Below, piece after piece: positions 1-8,538 of a DNA stretch of 24,929 bases (its first letter is position 1; each line of letters begins with the position of its first letter). The notes below the pieces were generated by a model. That model searched no databases, had not been told where the DNA came from, and saw only the letters and a list, made by a program, of their open reading frames with translations. The stretch comes from a virus. The DNA is taken from IMG/VR virus record IMGVR_UViG_3300048839_001163, positions 1 through 24,929 of that record, one strand, 5' to 3'. Both the position numbers and the translations under genes were made by a program.

Positions 1-2
1 CT

Positions 3-2654
3 ACTTCAAGTCAGGGCGACCAAGAAGGTGTTTTCAATGTTGACGAAGTATCGTTAATTAATTTTAGCTTTGATGATGCTGGTGATGAAAGTACTGTTGA
101 TATGGATGAAACAGCATTAAAACAATTTAATGCACGTCATGGTAGTGAATTATTCGATGTTATCGAGAACTATATTGATGTTGGTGAAGAACAACCGGAA
201 GCAGAAGACAGTCTCTATGAAGATGCAATTAAGTTAATTGATAAAGTACCATATAAAAAGGGTAGTGAAGCAATGCAAACTCATAAAGCATATGCCGACC
301 AAAAGCCTACAAATTCTAAAGTAAGAGTTGATGCTGATGAACTCAATAAGTTCGTGAGCGAAGATATTAATTCAATACTTCATACTCCCGGTAGTGCAGG
401 TGCAAGTCATTTATACCCACAAGCAAAGAGCATGGGTGTTACTAACCAATATATATTAACCGATGCATTAAAAAGAGTAGGTGTTACTATTAAAAATATT
501 GTCGATGTTGGAGACAAATACGAAATAATGTTTGAATTCAATGGAAAAACAAGTGCAGCTAAACTCAAGAAGAATTATGGTAGTGCATCAAAAGTAGTAC
601 AATTATTTAAGAAGAAATTAGGTCTTCAGGAAACTGAAGAATATGAGGATGATTACACACAGGATAGTCAAATGGAAGACCCAACGGAACTTCCACCTGA
701 GTATGGTGTTGAGGATGCTGAGAAAGCATTTAAAAAGAAAAGTGATGATGACGGTACGAAGGGAATTGACCCTTGGGAACAGGAAATTCAAGACTATATG
801 GGTGGCGATGAACCTGCCGAAGAAGTAAGTCCTGAGAAAGCAGCCATTATTAATCAAGCATATGATAATCTTATTGCTACTGGCAATAGTGCTCCTACAA
901 TGCATCAAATAATGGCAGAAGTTGATAAAATACAGGGAAAGCAACCAGCACCAAAAACCAGAACAATACCTAAAGGTGCAGAAGCATTTTGGGAAAATAA
1001 ACATGTTGTTACTGATATGGGTGGTGATGATGTAATGGCACAGAGTTATGAAAATACACTTACTCCAGAAGTGAAGGCAACAATTATAAGAACAGCAGAC
1101 GAAATTCTTGATATGGAACTCGGAATTAAGAAATTCCAGATGCCAAGAGAAGAATATATTCAGTTGGTTAAAAAGAAAGCAATTGAGTTATATGTTAGAG
1201 GTAGTGCTGTTGGTAATATGGGTTCTGGCATTAATGAAGAAGCGGAAAAGGGTGAATATCCCGACCCAATTGGAAAGAAATTCAAACCAAAGAATCAAAT
1301 GCCAAAGAAAAAGAAAAAAACTCAGGATGTTGTAAAACTTAGTGAAGACTTGGGAGAATCAACAGACCGTGATAAATATGAAAACGTGGTTTTCTTACAG
1401 GGCGATGAAGCATATGATGCACTTGAAAGACTCGATAGAGAAGGTGTCGATGCTGCATTGGAATACTTAAAACAATGGCATTATCCCGGTGAACATGAGG
1501 GTTCGCAATCATTAGGACATGGAAGTTCAGATAAAACCTATGAAAAGGATGGCTATATAATGTCTTGGAATCCAAGTCTTGATTACATTGGTTTACAATA
1601 CGATTTATCGAAAATGAACGAACCAGTAATGAATGAAGACGGTGGTGCTGATTTTTCTGATGAAAAACCCGATGAAGAAGGTATGGAACTTGAACCAGAA
1701 ACTGATGAAATTGAACAACTCGCAACAAAACGTGAGGAAACTGGCGACCAAATTGAAGGTGGATTGGGTGACGACAAGTCTCCGCTTGAATTTGCACCAG
1801 AACAAATTAAATTAGGAATGAAGGTTGAAATGGAACACACTGATGACCCAATGGTTGCATTGGAAATCGCATTAGACCATTTAAGTGAAGACCCTGAGTA
1901 TTATACAGTTAAGGATGACCCGGAAGCCAGTGCACAAGCAAATGCAAGTCAGGAAGCTGAAGAAGATGTTCCACATGAAAGTGGTGCATATACTCAAGAC
2001 GGTATGCCGGGGGAAATGGATAGAAATGGACATCCAATACCTTCAATTGACCCTAATTGGGCATTAATGGGAACACATTTTTCAAACTCAGATAAAGACA
2101 TGACTGATGAATTACTTGGCTTTAAACCAAAGAATGTTGGTGATGTTGATGAAGATTATGATTTTGCAGCAGCAGAAAGAGAATATACAGATAAAGATAA
2201 TTTAAATAAGTATAAAGAATATTCGGAAAAAGATTTTGATTCATTGAGAGATGATGAAAAAGAAGAATATTTTGGATTGTGGCAACAATTTAAAGGTGTT
2301 GAAGACATGAATGAAGCTGAATCCGGTGCTGAAAAATACTCAACAGTTGAAAAAACTGTATATGGTATGACACATTTGTTTGCATTTCCTGATGGACAGG
2401 GTATTGAAACTAAAGAAGGTTTGAATAATTGGGAGATGAGAGATAGTGCAAACCGTGAATTACATTTTGTTAATAGTAGGGAAGAAGCAGTAAGTGGTTT
2501 AAAAGCATTTAGGGAATCTAAAGAAGCAAAACCCGTTATCACTGAACAGCAAATTAAAACTGCAAGACAGGCTTTAAATAAAAGAGGACTTACTGAAGGG
2601 ATGTCAAAAAAGGAAGCAGTTCAGCTTTTAATTAAACACAACATCAAACATTAA
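3..2654 (+). CDS. Large acidic phage protein, 5' end outside window
   Basis: The frame is open from the first full codon at position 3, so the ATG at 102 is probably internal and the true start lies upstream; at least 884 codons are present. The product is very acidic, rich in Asp/Glu with Lys clusters (for example around 1300-1320), and has no membrane segment or signal peptide. One compact, folded-looking block lies at nucleotides 1366-1620 and contains an YENVVFLQGDEAYDAL stretch and, later, YIMSWNPSLDYIGLQYDL. The C-terminus is helical (around 2540-2651). I do not recognise a family. Its size, acidity and place before a virion-type gene would fit a head-core, scaffold or other structural role, but that is inference. 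A strong hairpin terminator follows 26 bases after the stop. Confidence 0.8.
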   Translation, partial: TSSQGDQEGVFNVDEVSLINFSFDDAGDESTVDMDETALKQFNARHGSELFDVIENYIDVGEEQPEAEDSLYEDAIKLIDKVPYKKGSEAMQTHKAYADQKPTNSKVRVDADELNKFVSEDINSILHTPGSAGASHLYPQAKSMGVTNQYILTDALKRVGVTIKNIVDVGDKYEIMFEFNGKTSAAKLKKNYGSASKVVQLFKKKLGLQETEEYEDDYTQDSQMEDPTELPPEYGVEDAEKAFKKKSDDDGTKGIDPWEQEIQDYMGGDEPAEEVSPEKAAIINQAYDNLIATGNSAPTMHQIMAEVDKIQGKQPAPKTRTIPKGAEAFWENKHVVTDMGGDDVMAQSYENTLTPEVKATIIRTADEILDMELGIKKFQMPREEYIQLVKKKAIELYVRGSAVGNMGSGINEEAEKGEYPDPIGKKFKPKNQMPKKKKKTQDVVKLSEDLGESTDRDKYENVVFLQGDEAYDALERLDREGVDAALEYLKQWHYPGEHEGSQSLGHGSSDKTYEKDGYIMSWNPSLDYIGLQYDLSKMNEPVMNEDGGADFSDEKPDEEGMELEPETDEIEQLATKREETGDQIEGGLGDDKSPLEFAPEQIKLGMKVEMEHTDDPMVALEIALDHLSEDPEYYTVKDDPEASAQANASQEAEEDVPHESGAYTQDGMPGEMDRNGHPIPSIDPNWALMGTHFSNSDKDMTDELLGFKPKNVGDVDEDYDFAAAEREYTDKDNLNKYKEYSEKDFDSLRDDEKEEYFGLWQQFKGVEDMNEAESGAEKYSTVEKTVYGMTHLFAFPDGQGIETKEGLNNWEMRDSANRELHFVNSREEAVSGLKAFRESKEAKPVITEQQIKTARQALNKRGLTEGMSKKEAVQLLIKHNIKH

Positions 2655-2679
2655 AAATAATTGGAAATATTTCAGCAAT

Positions 2680-2705
2680 AAAGACTACTTCTTGTAGTCT
2701 TTTTT
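2680..2705 (+). terminator. Rho-independent terminator
   Basis: AAAGACTAC and GTAGTCTTT form a perfect 9-bp stem around a TTCTT loop and run into a T tract. It closes the transcription unit of the large acidic protein. Confidence 0.9.
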
Positions 2706-2714
2706 GTTTGTGAG

Positions 2715-2725
2715 GTATTTATAAG
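2715..2725 (+). promoter_or_regulatory. Candidate phage promoter motif GTATTTATAAG
   Basis: The motif lies 11 bases before the ATG of the next gene, just after a terminator. Similar GTATTTAT words sit ahead of 14680 and 24172, and CTATTTATTAG sits ahead of 17351, all virion-type or late-type genes. The word is also found inside coding sequence (about 20102 and 20983), so its role as a late promoter is only a suggestion. Confidence 0.3.
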
Positions 2726-2735
2726 AAAATACATA

Positions 2736-4172
2736 ATGTCAGTTTTCAGGTCATATTTTTTAAAGAACAATACATTGATTGGAAACAATCTGAGTAACAA
2801 TTCTCAAAACCCGGTTACCGAAATATCTTATGGTACTTTCGACAAACAACCGAGTAGGTTTATATTTGATGTAGATTTATCCAATTTACAGGCAAAAATT
2901 GCTGAAGGACTTATCAATCCCGAAAGAATTGTTAAGCACGTATTACATATGACCAACACTATTAGCTATGCTCCACAATATCTTGGTAAGAAATCTTATT
3001 CTCTAACAATTGATAGAGCAAGTAGTTTTGAATTAGATGTTTTTAATGTTGATGAAGATTGGGATGAAGGCAGTGGATATAATTTCATTTATAACGACAC
3101 TCAATATCCTTATGTTGACACTTTAGACCCCGTAGTGTATAATCAGGCATCGAATTGGGTTTATAGAAAAACAAATACCGAATGGACAAATGAGGGCGCA
3201 TATTTAACCGGAGAAACTCAAATAATTGCATCGCAGAGTTTTAATAAAGGAAATGAGGATATTGAAATTGATATTACTGATTATGTGAACCAGAGATTAT
3301 TTGGTACTGGATATACAGGAACATCTGCATTTACTGGTGCATCGTTTGGATTGGGAATTAAGTTTGCTGAAATCTATGAGGAAATTGAGACTGAATTCAG
3401 ACAAGCAGTTGCTTTTCATGCAAAGAATACCAACACTTGGTATGAACCATATATCGAAACCATTATTGACGATACTATAGCCGATGACAGGAATTATTTT
3501 TATCTTGATAAAGATAATGACCTTTATTTATATGTTAATATCGGCAATTTCCAGCAAAACATTGAGGTGAATGAAGTTAACATTTTTGATTACGAAGATA
3601 ACCTAATACTTACTCTGAGTGCGGATTCTGTTACACACGTGAGTAAAGGAATTTATAAAATCACTTTAAACATTGATTCTGACACATATCCAGATGCCGT
3701 TTTATTTAAAGATGAATGGCATATAACCATTAATGGTAAAGAAACAACTTACTCTGGAGAATTTTATTTAATTTCACCAGACAAGTATTTCACGTTCAAT
3801 CAATCAAATACAATTAATTTTGATAATTATTTCTTTTATTTCTGGGGAATTGGTGAAAAAGAAAACGTTAGACCCGGTGTAGTAAAGAAAATTAAATTAA
3901 CTATAAAGGAATTGTATGCAAATCAGAATAATTTCATACCTTTGGACATTGAGTATAGATTATATACTACCTTGGGGAAGAAATATGAGATTGATGTGAT
4001 TCCCTTTACTGCTGTTAATAGAACAAATAGCGGTTATGAGTTTAATCTTGATACTTCTTGGTTAGTACCTCAAGATTATTTTTTACAAATCAAAATGAGG
4101 AATGGTAGTTACTATGAAAACAAGCAAACACTTTCTTTTACTGTGGTATCCGATGGTAAAATAAAACCATAA
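2736..4172 (+). CDS. Beta-rich, probably virion protein with DNRLRE-like region
   Basis: This 478-residue protein has no signal peptide or membrane segment and is rich in aromatic and beta-forming residues. In the first half, residues about 45-240 follow the pattern of DNRLRE-type beta-sandwich domains: an early stretch of alternating hydrophobics, VDEDWDEGSGYN, a WTNEGAYLTGE segment, a DIEIDITDYVNQRLFG segment (compare the 'v.iDvT..v..w' signature) and a late FHAKNTNTWYEPYIE strand pair. The C-terminal half looks like two further Ig-like beta domains. Such domains occur in secreted and virion proteins. The gene sits alone between a terminator and the replication promoter, so the neighbours give little help; a tail, baseplate or decoration role is inference. 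The A-rich leader fits the other starts in this genome. Confidence 0.75.
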   Translation: MSVFRSYFLKNNTLIGNNLSNNSQNPVTEISYGTFDKQPSRFIFDVDLSNLQAKIAEGLINPERIVKHVLHMTNTISYAPQYLGKKSYSLTIDRASSFELDVFNVDEDWDEGSGYNFIYNDTQYPYVDTLDPVVYNQASNWVYRKTNTEWTNEGAYLTGETQIIASQSFNKGNEDIEIDITDYVNQRLFGTGYTGTSAFTGASFGLGIKFAEIYEEIETEFRQAVAFHAKNTNTWYEPYIETIIDDTIADDRNYFYLDKDNDLYLYVNIGNFQQNIEVNEVNIFDYEDNLILTLSADSVTHVSKGIYKITLNIDSDTYPDAVLFKDEWHITINGKETTYSGEFYLISPDKYFTFNQSNTINFDNYFFYFWGIGEKENVRPGVVKKIKLTIKELYANQNNFIPLDIEYRLYTTLGKKYEIDVIPFTAVNRTNSGYEFNLDTSWLVPQDYFLQIKMRNGSYYENKQTLSFTVVSDGKIKP

Positions 4173-4207
4173 AATTTTATAAAAACCCAAGTTTATTTTT
4201 AAAAATC

Positions 4208-4239
4208 CTTGTATTTATACAAAATGCAAGATATATTTG
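4208..4239 (+). promoter_or_regulatory. Bacteroidetes-type promoter CTTG-N20-TATATTTG
   Basis: CTTG (4208-4211) and TATATTTG (4232-4239) are separated by 20 bases and match the known Bacteroidetes -33/-7 pattern TTTG / TAnnTTTG. The same arrangement, preceded by AAAAAnn, recurs at 7731 and 10678 with identical spacing. It should drive the replication block from 4292. Confidence 0.7.
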
Positions 4240-4291
4240 TACTGCAATTTTAACAAATTGAAAAATAACAATTATTGTAAATTTTATTGAA

Positions 4292-5524
4292 ATGGAAAAT
4301 GAAAAAAACACGTCAGGTGTTGAAAACAACAACCTGTCAGATTTGAAGCAAATGTTTGCTGATTATCAGAAAAAATCACAACCCACAAAGAGGAAATCAC
4401 GTGAAGATTTATTAGCGAAGTACTTCGTTCCTCGAAAAACCAGAGAAACATTTAGGATTCTACCCCCAAAACCCGGTAAAAAACGTATTGAAGAAGCATT
4501 CTTCCATGCAGTTCCTACCACTATTGCTGGTGGAAAAACAAAGCACGGAACAATCATTTATTGTCCTGCTCACAATGACCCCAAGGTAAAAAAATTGGAT
4601 GGCAATGGCAATCCTATTTTAGACCAGAATGGCAATCCTGTGATGATTCCTGCACCATGTCCTTTGTGTGCTAAAGCCAAAAAAATTCTTTCGACCCAAG
4701 ACCCTTCATTGAAAGGTGTTAAGAAGGAAAACATGAATGAAGCGCAAAAACTTGTTTTCGAGAAAAATAAGAAGATTTTCATGGATGCCAATAAATGGGA
4801 AGCCAAAAAATTCTACATTATTCGTGGAATTGATAAAGGCGTTGAAAAAGACGGAGTGAAGTTCTGGAGATTTAAACACAACTTCAAAAATCAAGGTACT
4901 CTTGATAAATTACTTCCTATTTTAGACCAGTATGTTTCAAAATTCGGTGCTGACTATTCAGACACCGTAGAAGGTACTGATTTAACCATCCTTATGGTCG
5001 ATAGCGAATTCAATGGTCGTACTTATAAGGCAATCTCTGCTATCATGTATGATGGTAAGTCAAAATTACATGAAGACCCAATTGTTGTAAAACAGTGGCT
5101 TGATGATGACATTAGTTGGAGAGATGTTTTCCTTCCAAAGAAAGCACCGGGAATTGAACCATATGAATTTCTTGAAATGGTTGCAAACGGCACTAATCCT
5201 TATTGGGATGACACCGATTCAAATAACAAGCGTTGGGTATTTCCGGGTCGTCCAGACTTAGAACTGGCAGCAAACACTCGTACACGTAACCTTGATGCGG
5301 ATGATGAACAAGAATTCGAACAGGCTTCGGATTTGGATGAAGATGGTGCACGTATCACAATCGGTAACATTACAGAATCAAAGGTTGGGACATACAAGGA
5401 TGATGTTGTTGACCTAACAGCAAGTGCAGTTGGTGCTTCAACTGATGAAGAAGCAGATGAAAACCTTGATGCTGAAGATGTTCTTGACGGTGGAGAAGAA
5501 AGTTATGATGACTTGCCCTTCTAA
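4292..5524 (+). CDS. gp32-like single-stranded DNA-binding protein
   Basis: This 410-residue protein has the layout of T4 gp32. A basic N-terminus (PTKRKSREDLLAKYF) is followed by an FRILPP core strand. A zinc-binding cluster follows, formed by C91, C123-x2-C126 and a nearby histidine (H72 or H94); the CPAH and CPLC motifs are plain. The OB-fold-like core follows, and the last ~70 residues are strongly acidic. In these proteins the core coats single-stranded DNA during replication and recombination, and the acidic tail recruits partner enzymes. The extreme C-terminus is DDLPF, very like the DDDIPF tip of bacterial SSB, which T4 gp32 lacks. The gene leads the replication block, with UvsX next, and a terminator hairpin follows it, perhaps allowing higher expression than the genes downstream. 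Confidence 0.85.
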   Translation: MENEKNTSGVENNNLSDLKQMFADYQKKSQPTKRKSREDLLAKYFVPRKTRETFRILPPKPGKKRIEEAFFHAVPTTIAGGKTKHGTIIYCPAHNDPKVKKLDGNGNPILDQNGNPVMIPAPCPLCAKAKKILSTQDPSLKGVKKENMNEAQKLVFEKNKKIFMDANKWEAKKFYIIRGIDKGVEKDGVKFWRFKHNFKNQGTLDKLLPILDQYVSKFGADYSDTVEGTDLTILMVDSEFNGRTYKAISAIMYDGKSKLHEDPIVVKQWLDDDISWRDVFLPKKAPGIEPYEFLEMVANGTNPYWDDTDSNNKRWVFPGRPDLELAANTRTRNLDADDEQEFEQASDLDEDGARITIGNITESKVGTYKDDVVDLTASAVGASTDEEADENLDAEDVLDGGEESYDDLPF

Positions 5525-5538
5525 AAATTACACAAACT

Positions 5539-5566
5539 AAAAGGGGACAAATTCTGTCCCCTTTTT
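5539..5566 (+). terminator. Rho-independent terminator after SSB gene
   Basis: AAAAGGGGACA and TGTCCCCTTTT pair perfectly (11 bp) around AATTC, with a T tract. I see no clear promoter between it and the ATG at 5587, so partial read-through probably supplies the recombinase and exonuclease genes. Confidence 0.9.
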
Positions 5567-5586
5567 ACACTAAATTAATTTAATTC

Positions 5587-6675
5587 ATGGCAAAAGAAAT
5601 TGAAGTTCCTACAAACGATAGGGTTAGAAAACCAACACCTAAAAAGAATTTTTCTTTAGAGGATTTTAAAAAGAAAAGCGGTGGAGTTGATGTTCCAGAC
5701 AAACCATTAAGGTGGATATCTGCATCAGAAGCATTACAAGCATCAACAGGATTACCGGGTTTCCCAATGGGATATGTATCACTTGCACGTGGTTTCAGTA
5801 ATACTGGTAAATCAACTGCAATATGTGAAGGTATTGTTAATGCTCAGAAAATGGGCGTACTTCCAATTATAATCGATACCGAAAATAACTTAGGTAGAGA
5901 ACGTTTATCAAAGATGGGATTTGATTGGGAAAGTGGTTTTTATTATGAGGTAAATAATGATTATCTTCTTAATAATTTCGGAAAGAAAAGAGACCCCAAA
6001 AGAAAAGAAGCAAGTATTGAAGACTTGAAAGATGCTATTGATTATTTTATTGATGAGCAGGATGCCGGAAATCTACCATTTGATTTATTATTTGCAATTG
6101 ATTCACTTGGAACACTTGATTGCAACAGAACAATCATGGCACAGGAAAATAACACAAGTGATAACAACATGTGGAATGCCGGAGCATTTGAAAAACAATT
6201 CAAATACCTGCTCAATAATACAATTCCAAGCAGCAGAAAAGAAAATAAACCATATACCAATACTGTTATTGGAGTTCAGAAAATCTGGATTGATAACATG
6301 GGTATGGGTGTTGTAAAACATAAAGGTGGTGAGACATTTTATTATGGTTCACGTCTTATTTATCATTTCGGTGGTGTTGCAGCACACGGAACTAAAAAGG
6401 TAGAAGCTACAAGTAAAAAACGTAGTGTTACATACGGTATTGAAACCAACGTAAGCGTTGCTAAGAACCAGATTGACTGTGAACTTGGTGGTGTTTCATT
6501 CGAAGGTAAAATCATATCAACACCGCATGGATTTATTGTACCTGAAGGCATTGATGAATACAAAAAAGATAATTTATTGTATTTCAGAAATGCACTTGGT
6601 TCAGATGTTAATGTTGAAGACATCGAAGATAAATTTACCGAAATAAAAGCTGGGGAAATCTTAGAAATAGGATGA
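5587..6675 (+). CDS. uvsX: UvsX/RecA-like recombinase
   Basis: This 362-residue RecA-family ATPase is close in length to T4 UvsX (about 390). The Walker A motif GFSNTGKST lies at residues 69-77, an IIIDTENN strand at about 94-101, and the Walker B strand LLFAIDS at 167-173. The QKIW segment after the N-rich loop, and the later basic GGETFYYGSRL region, fit the DNA-binding loops. It should form filaments on single-stranded DNA, displacing the gp32-like SSB encoded just upstream, and catalyse strand invasion for recombination-dependent replication. Its stop overlaps the next ATG (ATGA at 6672-6675), so the exonuclease is translationally coupled. I could not tell UvsX from a diverged RecA beyond the phage context. 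Confidence 0.9.
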   Translation: MAKEIEVPTNDRVRKPTPKKNFSLEDFKKKSGGVDVPDKPLRWISASEALQASTGLPGFPMGYVSLARGFSNTGKSTAICEGIVNAQKMGVLPIIIDTENNLGRERLSKMGFDWESGFYYEVNNDYLLNNFGKKRDPKRKEASIEDLKDAIDYFIDEQDAGNLPFDLLFAIDSLGTLDCNRTIMAQENNTSDNNMWNAGAFEKQFKYLLNNTIPSSRKENKPYTNTVIGVQKIWIDNMGMGVVKHKGGETFYYGSRLIYHFGGVAAHGTKKVEATSKKRSVTYGIETNVSVAKNQIDCELGGVSFEGKIISTPHGFIVPEGIDEYKKDNLLYFRNALGSDVNVEDIEDKFTEIKAGEILEIG

Positions 6676-7724
6676 AAATCAGAACTTTGTTAGTGGATTC
6701 CTCTTTCCTTTTGAAACGCTCGTTTCATGGTGCAAAGGACACCTATACGTCTAAATTTGGACATATAGGTGGACTTTATTCATTTATGACTACGGTTCGA
6801 AAACTTATTAAAGAACATAAAATCAATAAGGTTGTTCTTGTTTGGGACGGTGAAGGTGGGGGCGTTATGCGTCACCGGATTGATAGAGAATATAAAGCAA
6901 ACCGTAAAACCAAAGAATGGTACAAAAAAATTGAGATGACTGCTTCTGAAATTCGCAGGGAGAAAGAAAAAGAGGAATCCATTTTAAATCAAAGAAAAAG
7001 AATTCAAGCATATGCAGAAGAATTATTTATAAGACAGATTGAGGTCGATGATGTCGAAGCCGATGATTTAATTGCTGCATATTGCTTACATTATAATAAT
7101 AAAGAAGAGATTTTTTTATATAGTAATGATAGGGATTTCGCACAATTACTCGATTTAAATATAACAATCCTGTTCGCAAACATAGAACAACCAGTTACCA
7201 AAATAAATTATATGATGCATTTTAATCACCACTATTCAAATGCACTTGCATTGAAAATTATTTGTGGTGACCCTGCTGACAACATCAAAGGTGTTGGTGG
7301 TGTAAAGGAAGACACGTTATTAAAATATTTTCCCGAATTGAGTTTTAAGCATTTGACGGTTCGTGAAATTTGTGCCAAAGCCGATGAAATAAATAAACAA
7401 CGAGCATTGGAGAAAAAGAAACCATTAAAAGCACTGGAAAACCTAATTAATAATATAGAAAGACTAAAGACCAATTTTCAATTAGTTAATTTAAGACAAC
7501 CAATGCTTACAGAAAATGCCAAAGAAGAGTTGTTGCAGTTAGATGCTCCCCTCTCACCGGAAGACCGTGGAAGCAAAAATTTATATAAAATGATGCTTGA
7601 AGATGAGTTTCTCACTGTCTACACAAGCACATTTCCGAATTATGTCGAACCTTTTTATTCAGTCATCATGAATGAGAAACAGCTACTTACAGAATATCAA
7701 AAAAATAAATCAAGAACTTTATAA
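6672..7724 (+). CDS. 5'-3' exonuclease / RNase H (FEN superfamily)
   Basis: This 350-residue PIN/FEN-type nuclease is like T4 RNase H and T5 D15. Metal-binding carboxylates are all visible: D9 in LLVDSSFLLKRSFHG; D59 in VWDGEGG, followed by R..YKANR; E129-A-D-D132 in VEADDLIA; D153 and D155 in SNDRDFAQLL; and D200/D203 in GDPADN. The helix-hairpin-helix segment IKGVGGVKEDTLLKYF follows at 205-220. These enzymes remove RNA primers and 5' flaps on the lagging strand. The start overlaps the uvsX stop by four bases, so the pair forms one unit. Residues 80-115 form a long charged helix, as in the helical arch of the family. Confidence 0.92.
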   Translation: MKIRTLLVDSSFLLKRSFHGAKDTYTSKFGHIGGLYSFMTTVRKLIKEHKINKVVLVWDGEGGGVMRHRIDREYKANRKTKEWYKKIEMTASEIRREKEKEESILNQRKRIQAYAEELFIRQIEVDDVEADDLIAAYCLHYNNKEEIFLYSNDRDFAQLLDLNITILFANIEQPVTKINYMMHFNHHYSNALALKIICGDPADNIKGVGGVKEDTLLKYFPELSFKHLTVREICAKADEINKQRALEKKKPLKALENLINNIERLKTNFQLVNLRQPMLTENAKEELLQLDAPLSPEDRGSKNLYKMMLEDEFLTVYTSTFPNYVEPFYSVIMNEKQLLTEYQKNKSRTL

Positions 7725-7730
7725 AAAAGT

Positions 7731-7762
7731 CTTTTACTTTTGATGTTTTGTAGTTATATTTG
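7731..7762 (+). promoter_or_regulatory. Bacteroidetes-type promoter CTTT-N20-TATATTTG
   Basis: TATATTTG (7755-7762) is preceded, with the same 20-base spacing as at 4208 and 10678, by CTTT in place of CTTG, and by the same AAAAAnn lead. The weaker -33 box suggests lower activity. It would serve the gene at 7797. Confidence 0.55.
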
Positions 7763-7796
7763 TCCCTATAGTATTAACCTTTTAATATAAATTAAA

Positions 7797-8444
7797 ATGA
7801 ACGAGAAAGAGAAGGATTATTCCAACCAGTTTAGATTCTCAGTATACCAAGAAGATGTTTTATTGGGAGAGAAAGTTTTTGATGCAAATCAATTTAATCC
7901 CTTCACCAGACATTCAATTGATATCCGGGAAGTTTTACCAAAAACAATCACTAAACTACAAAAGACACTTTCTAAAAGAAATTATGATGTTATTGCAGAT
8001 GTCGGTAGAATTGATACTACCACACCCGATTCTGAAAACAAAGTATACGATTTATTCCAGTATCACCAAAAAATGATTAGTCTCTACCCCAAAGAATGGA
8101 GAGAGGATATGAGATATTCACCAAACTCCATTACTCAACAGATTGAAGAAAAGGTAATAAGAGGGGTTGAATGTAAAATGGGTTTTTACATTAATGATAA
8201 ACCAATTGTTGAGAGATTATTTTACGTTGATGGATTTAATCCGGTTGCCAGATGGTCAGTGGATTTAATTGACGCAATCGTTGAGGCTGCAGATATTATA
8301 CAGAATAAAATTAAAAGAAACGACATTTGTAATATGTGGGACGATTATGATTTGATTAACATCAGGGGATTGTCAATCAATCAGATTCGTGAACTTTCTC
8401 CTGCTAAAAGGGGAGAGATGTTGAGGAAACTCAACAGAAATTAA
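7797..8444 (+). CDS. Unknown protein with two internal repeats
   Basis: I do not recognise this 215-residue protein. It contains an internal duplication. Residues 12-62 and about 127-175 both follow the pattern F..Y..D....E..F....FNP..R.S.D.., then a helix ending Q...(K/S)KRN. The two copies include NQFNPFTRHSID and DGFNPVARWSVD. A middle linker (63-126) and a C-terminal tail (SINQIRELSPAKRGEMLRKLNRN) are probably helical. It sits between the exonuclease and the replicative helicase, has its own promoter, and is closed by a long hairpin terminator. That placement suggests a small replication accessory factor, but no motif proves it. Confidence 0.8.
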   Translation: MNEKEKDYSNQFRFSVYQEDVLLGEKVFDANQFNPFTRHSIDIREVLPKTITKLQKTLSKRNYDVIADVGRIDTTTPDSENKVYDLFQYHQKMISLYPKEWREDMRYSPNSITQQIEEKVIRGVECKMGFYINDKPIVERLFYVDGFNPVARWSVDLIDAIVEAADIIQNKIKRNDICNMWDDYDLINIRGLSINQIRELSPAKRGEMLRKLNRN

Positions 8445-8455
8445 ATAACTGTATT

Positions 8456-8524
8456 GGGGAATAGTTGCTATTTCATATTTTTTCATAAGTTTTCTTCTTT
8501 CTTCTGCAACTATTCCCTTTTTTT
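8456..8524 (+). terminator. Long-loop rho-independent terminator
   Basis: GGGAATAGTTGC (8457-8468) pairs perfectly with GCAACTATTCCC (8506-8517) and runs into seven T. The loop is about 37 bases, T-rich and longer than usual. It leaves only 14 bases before the helicase ATG, so the helicase is either read through or started from within this element. Confidence 0.75.
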
Positions 8525-8538
8525 GACACATATTAATA

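Noticed and set aside
102-104. ATG at 102 as the start of the first gene
   Set aside because: The same frame is open without a stop back to position 3, with similar acidic coding content, so the gene most likely begins before the window.
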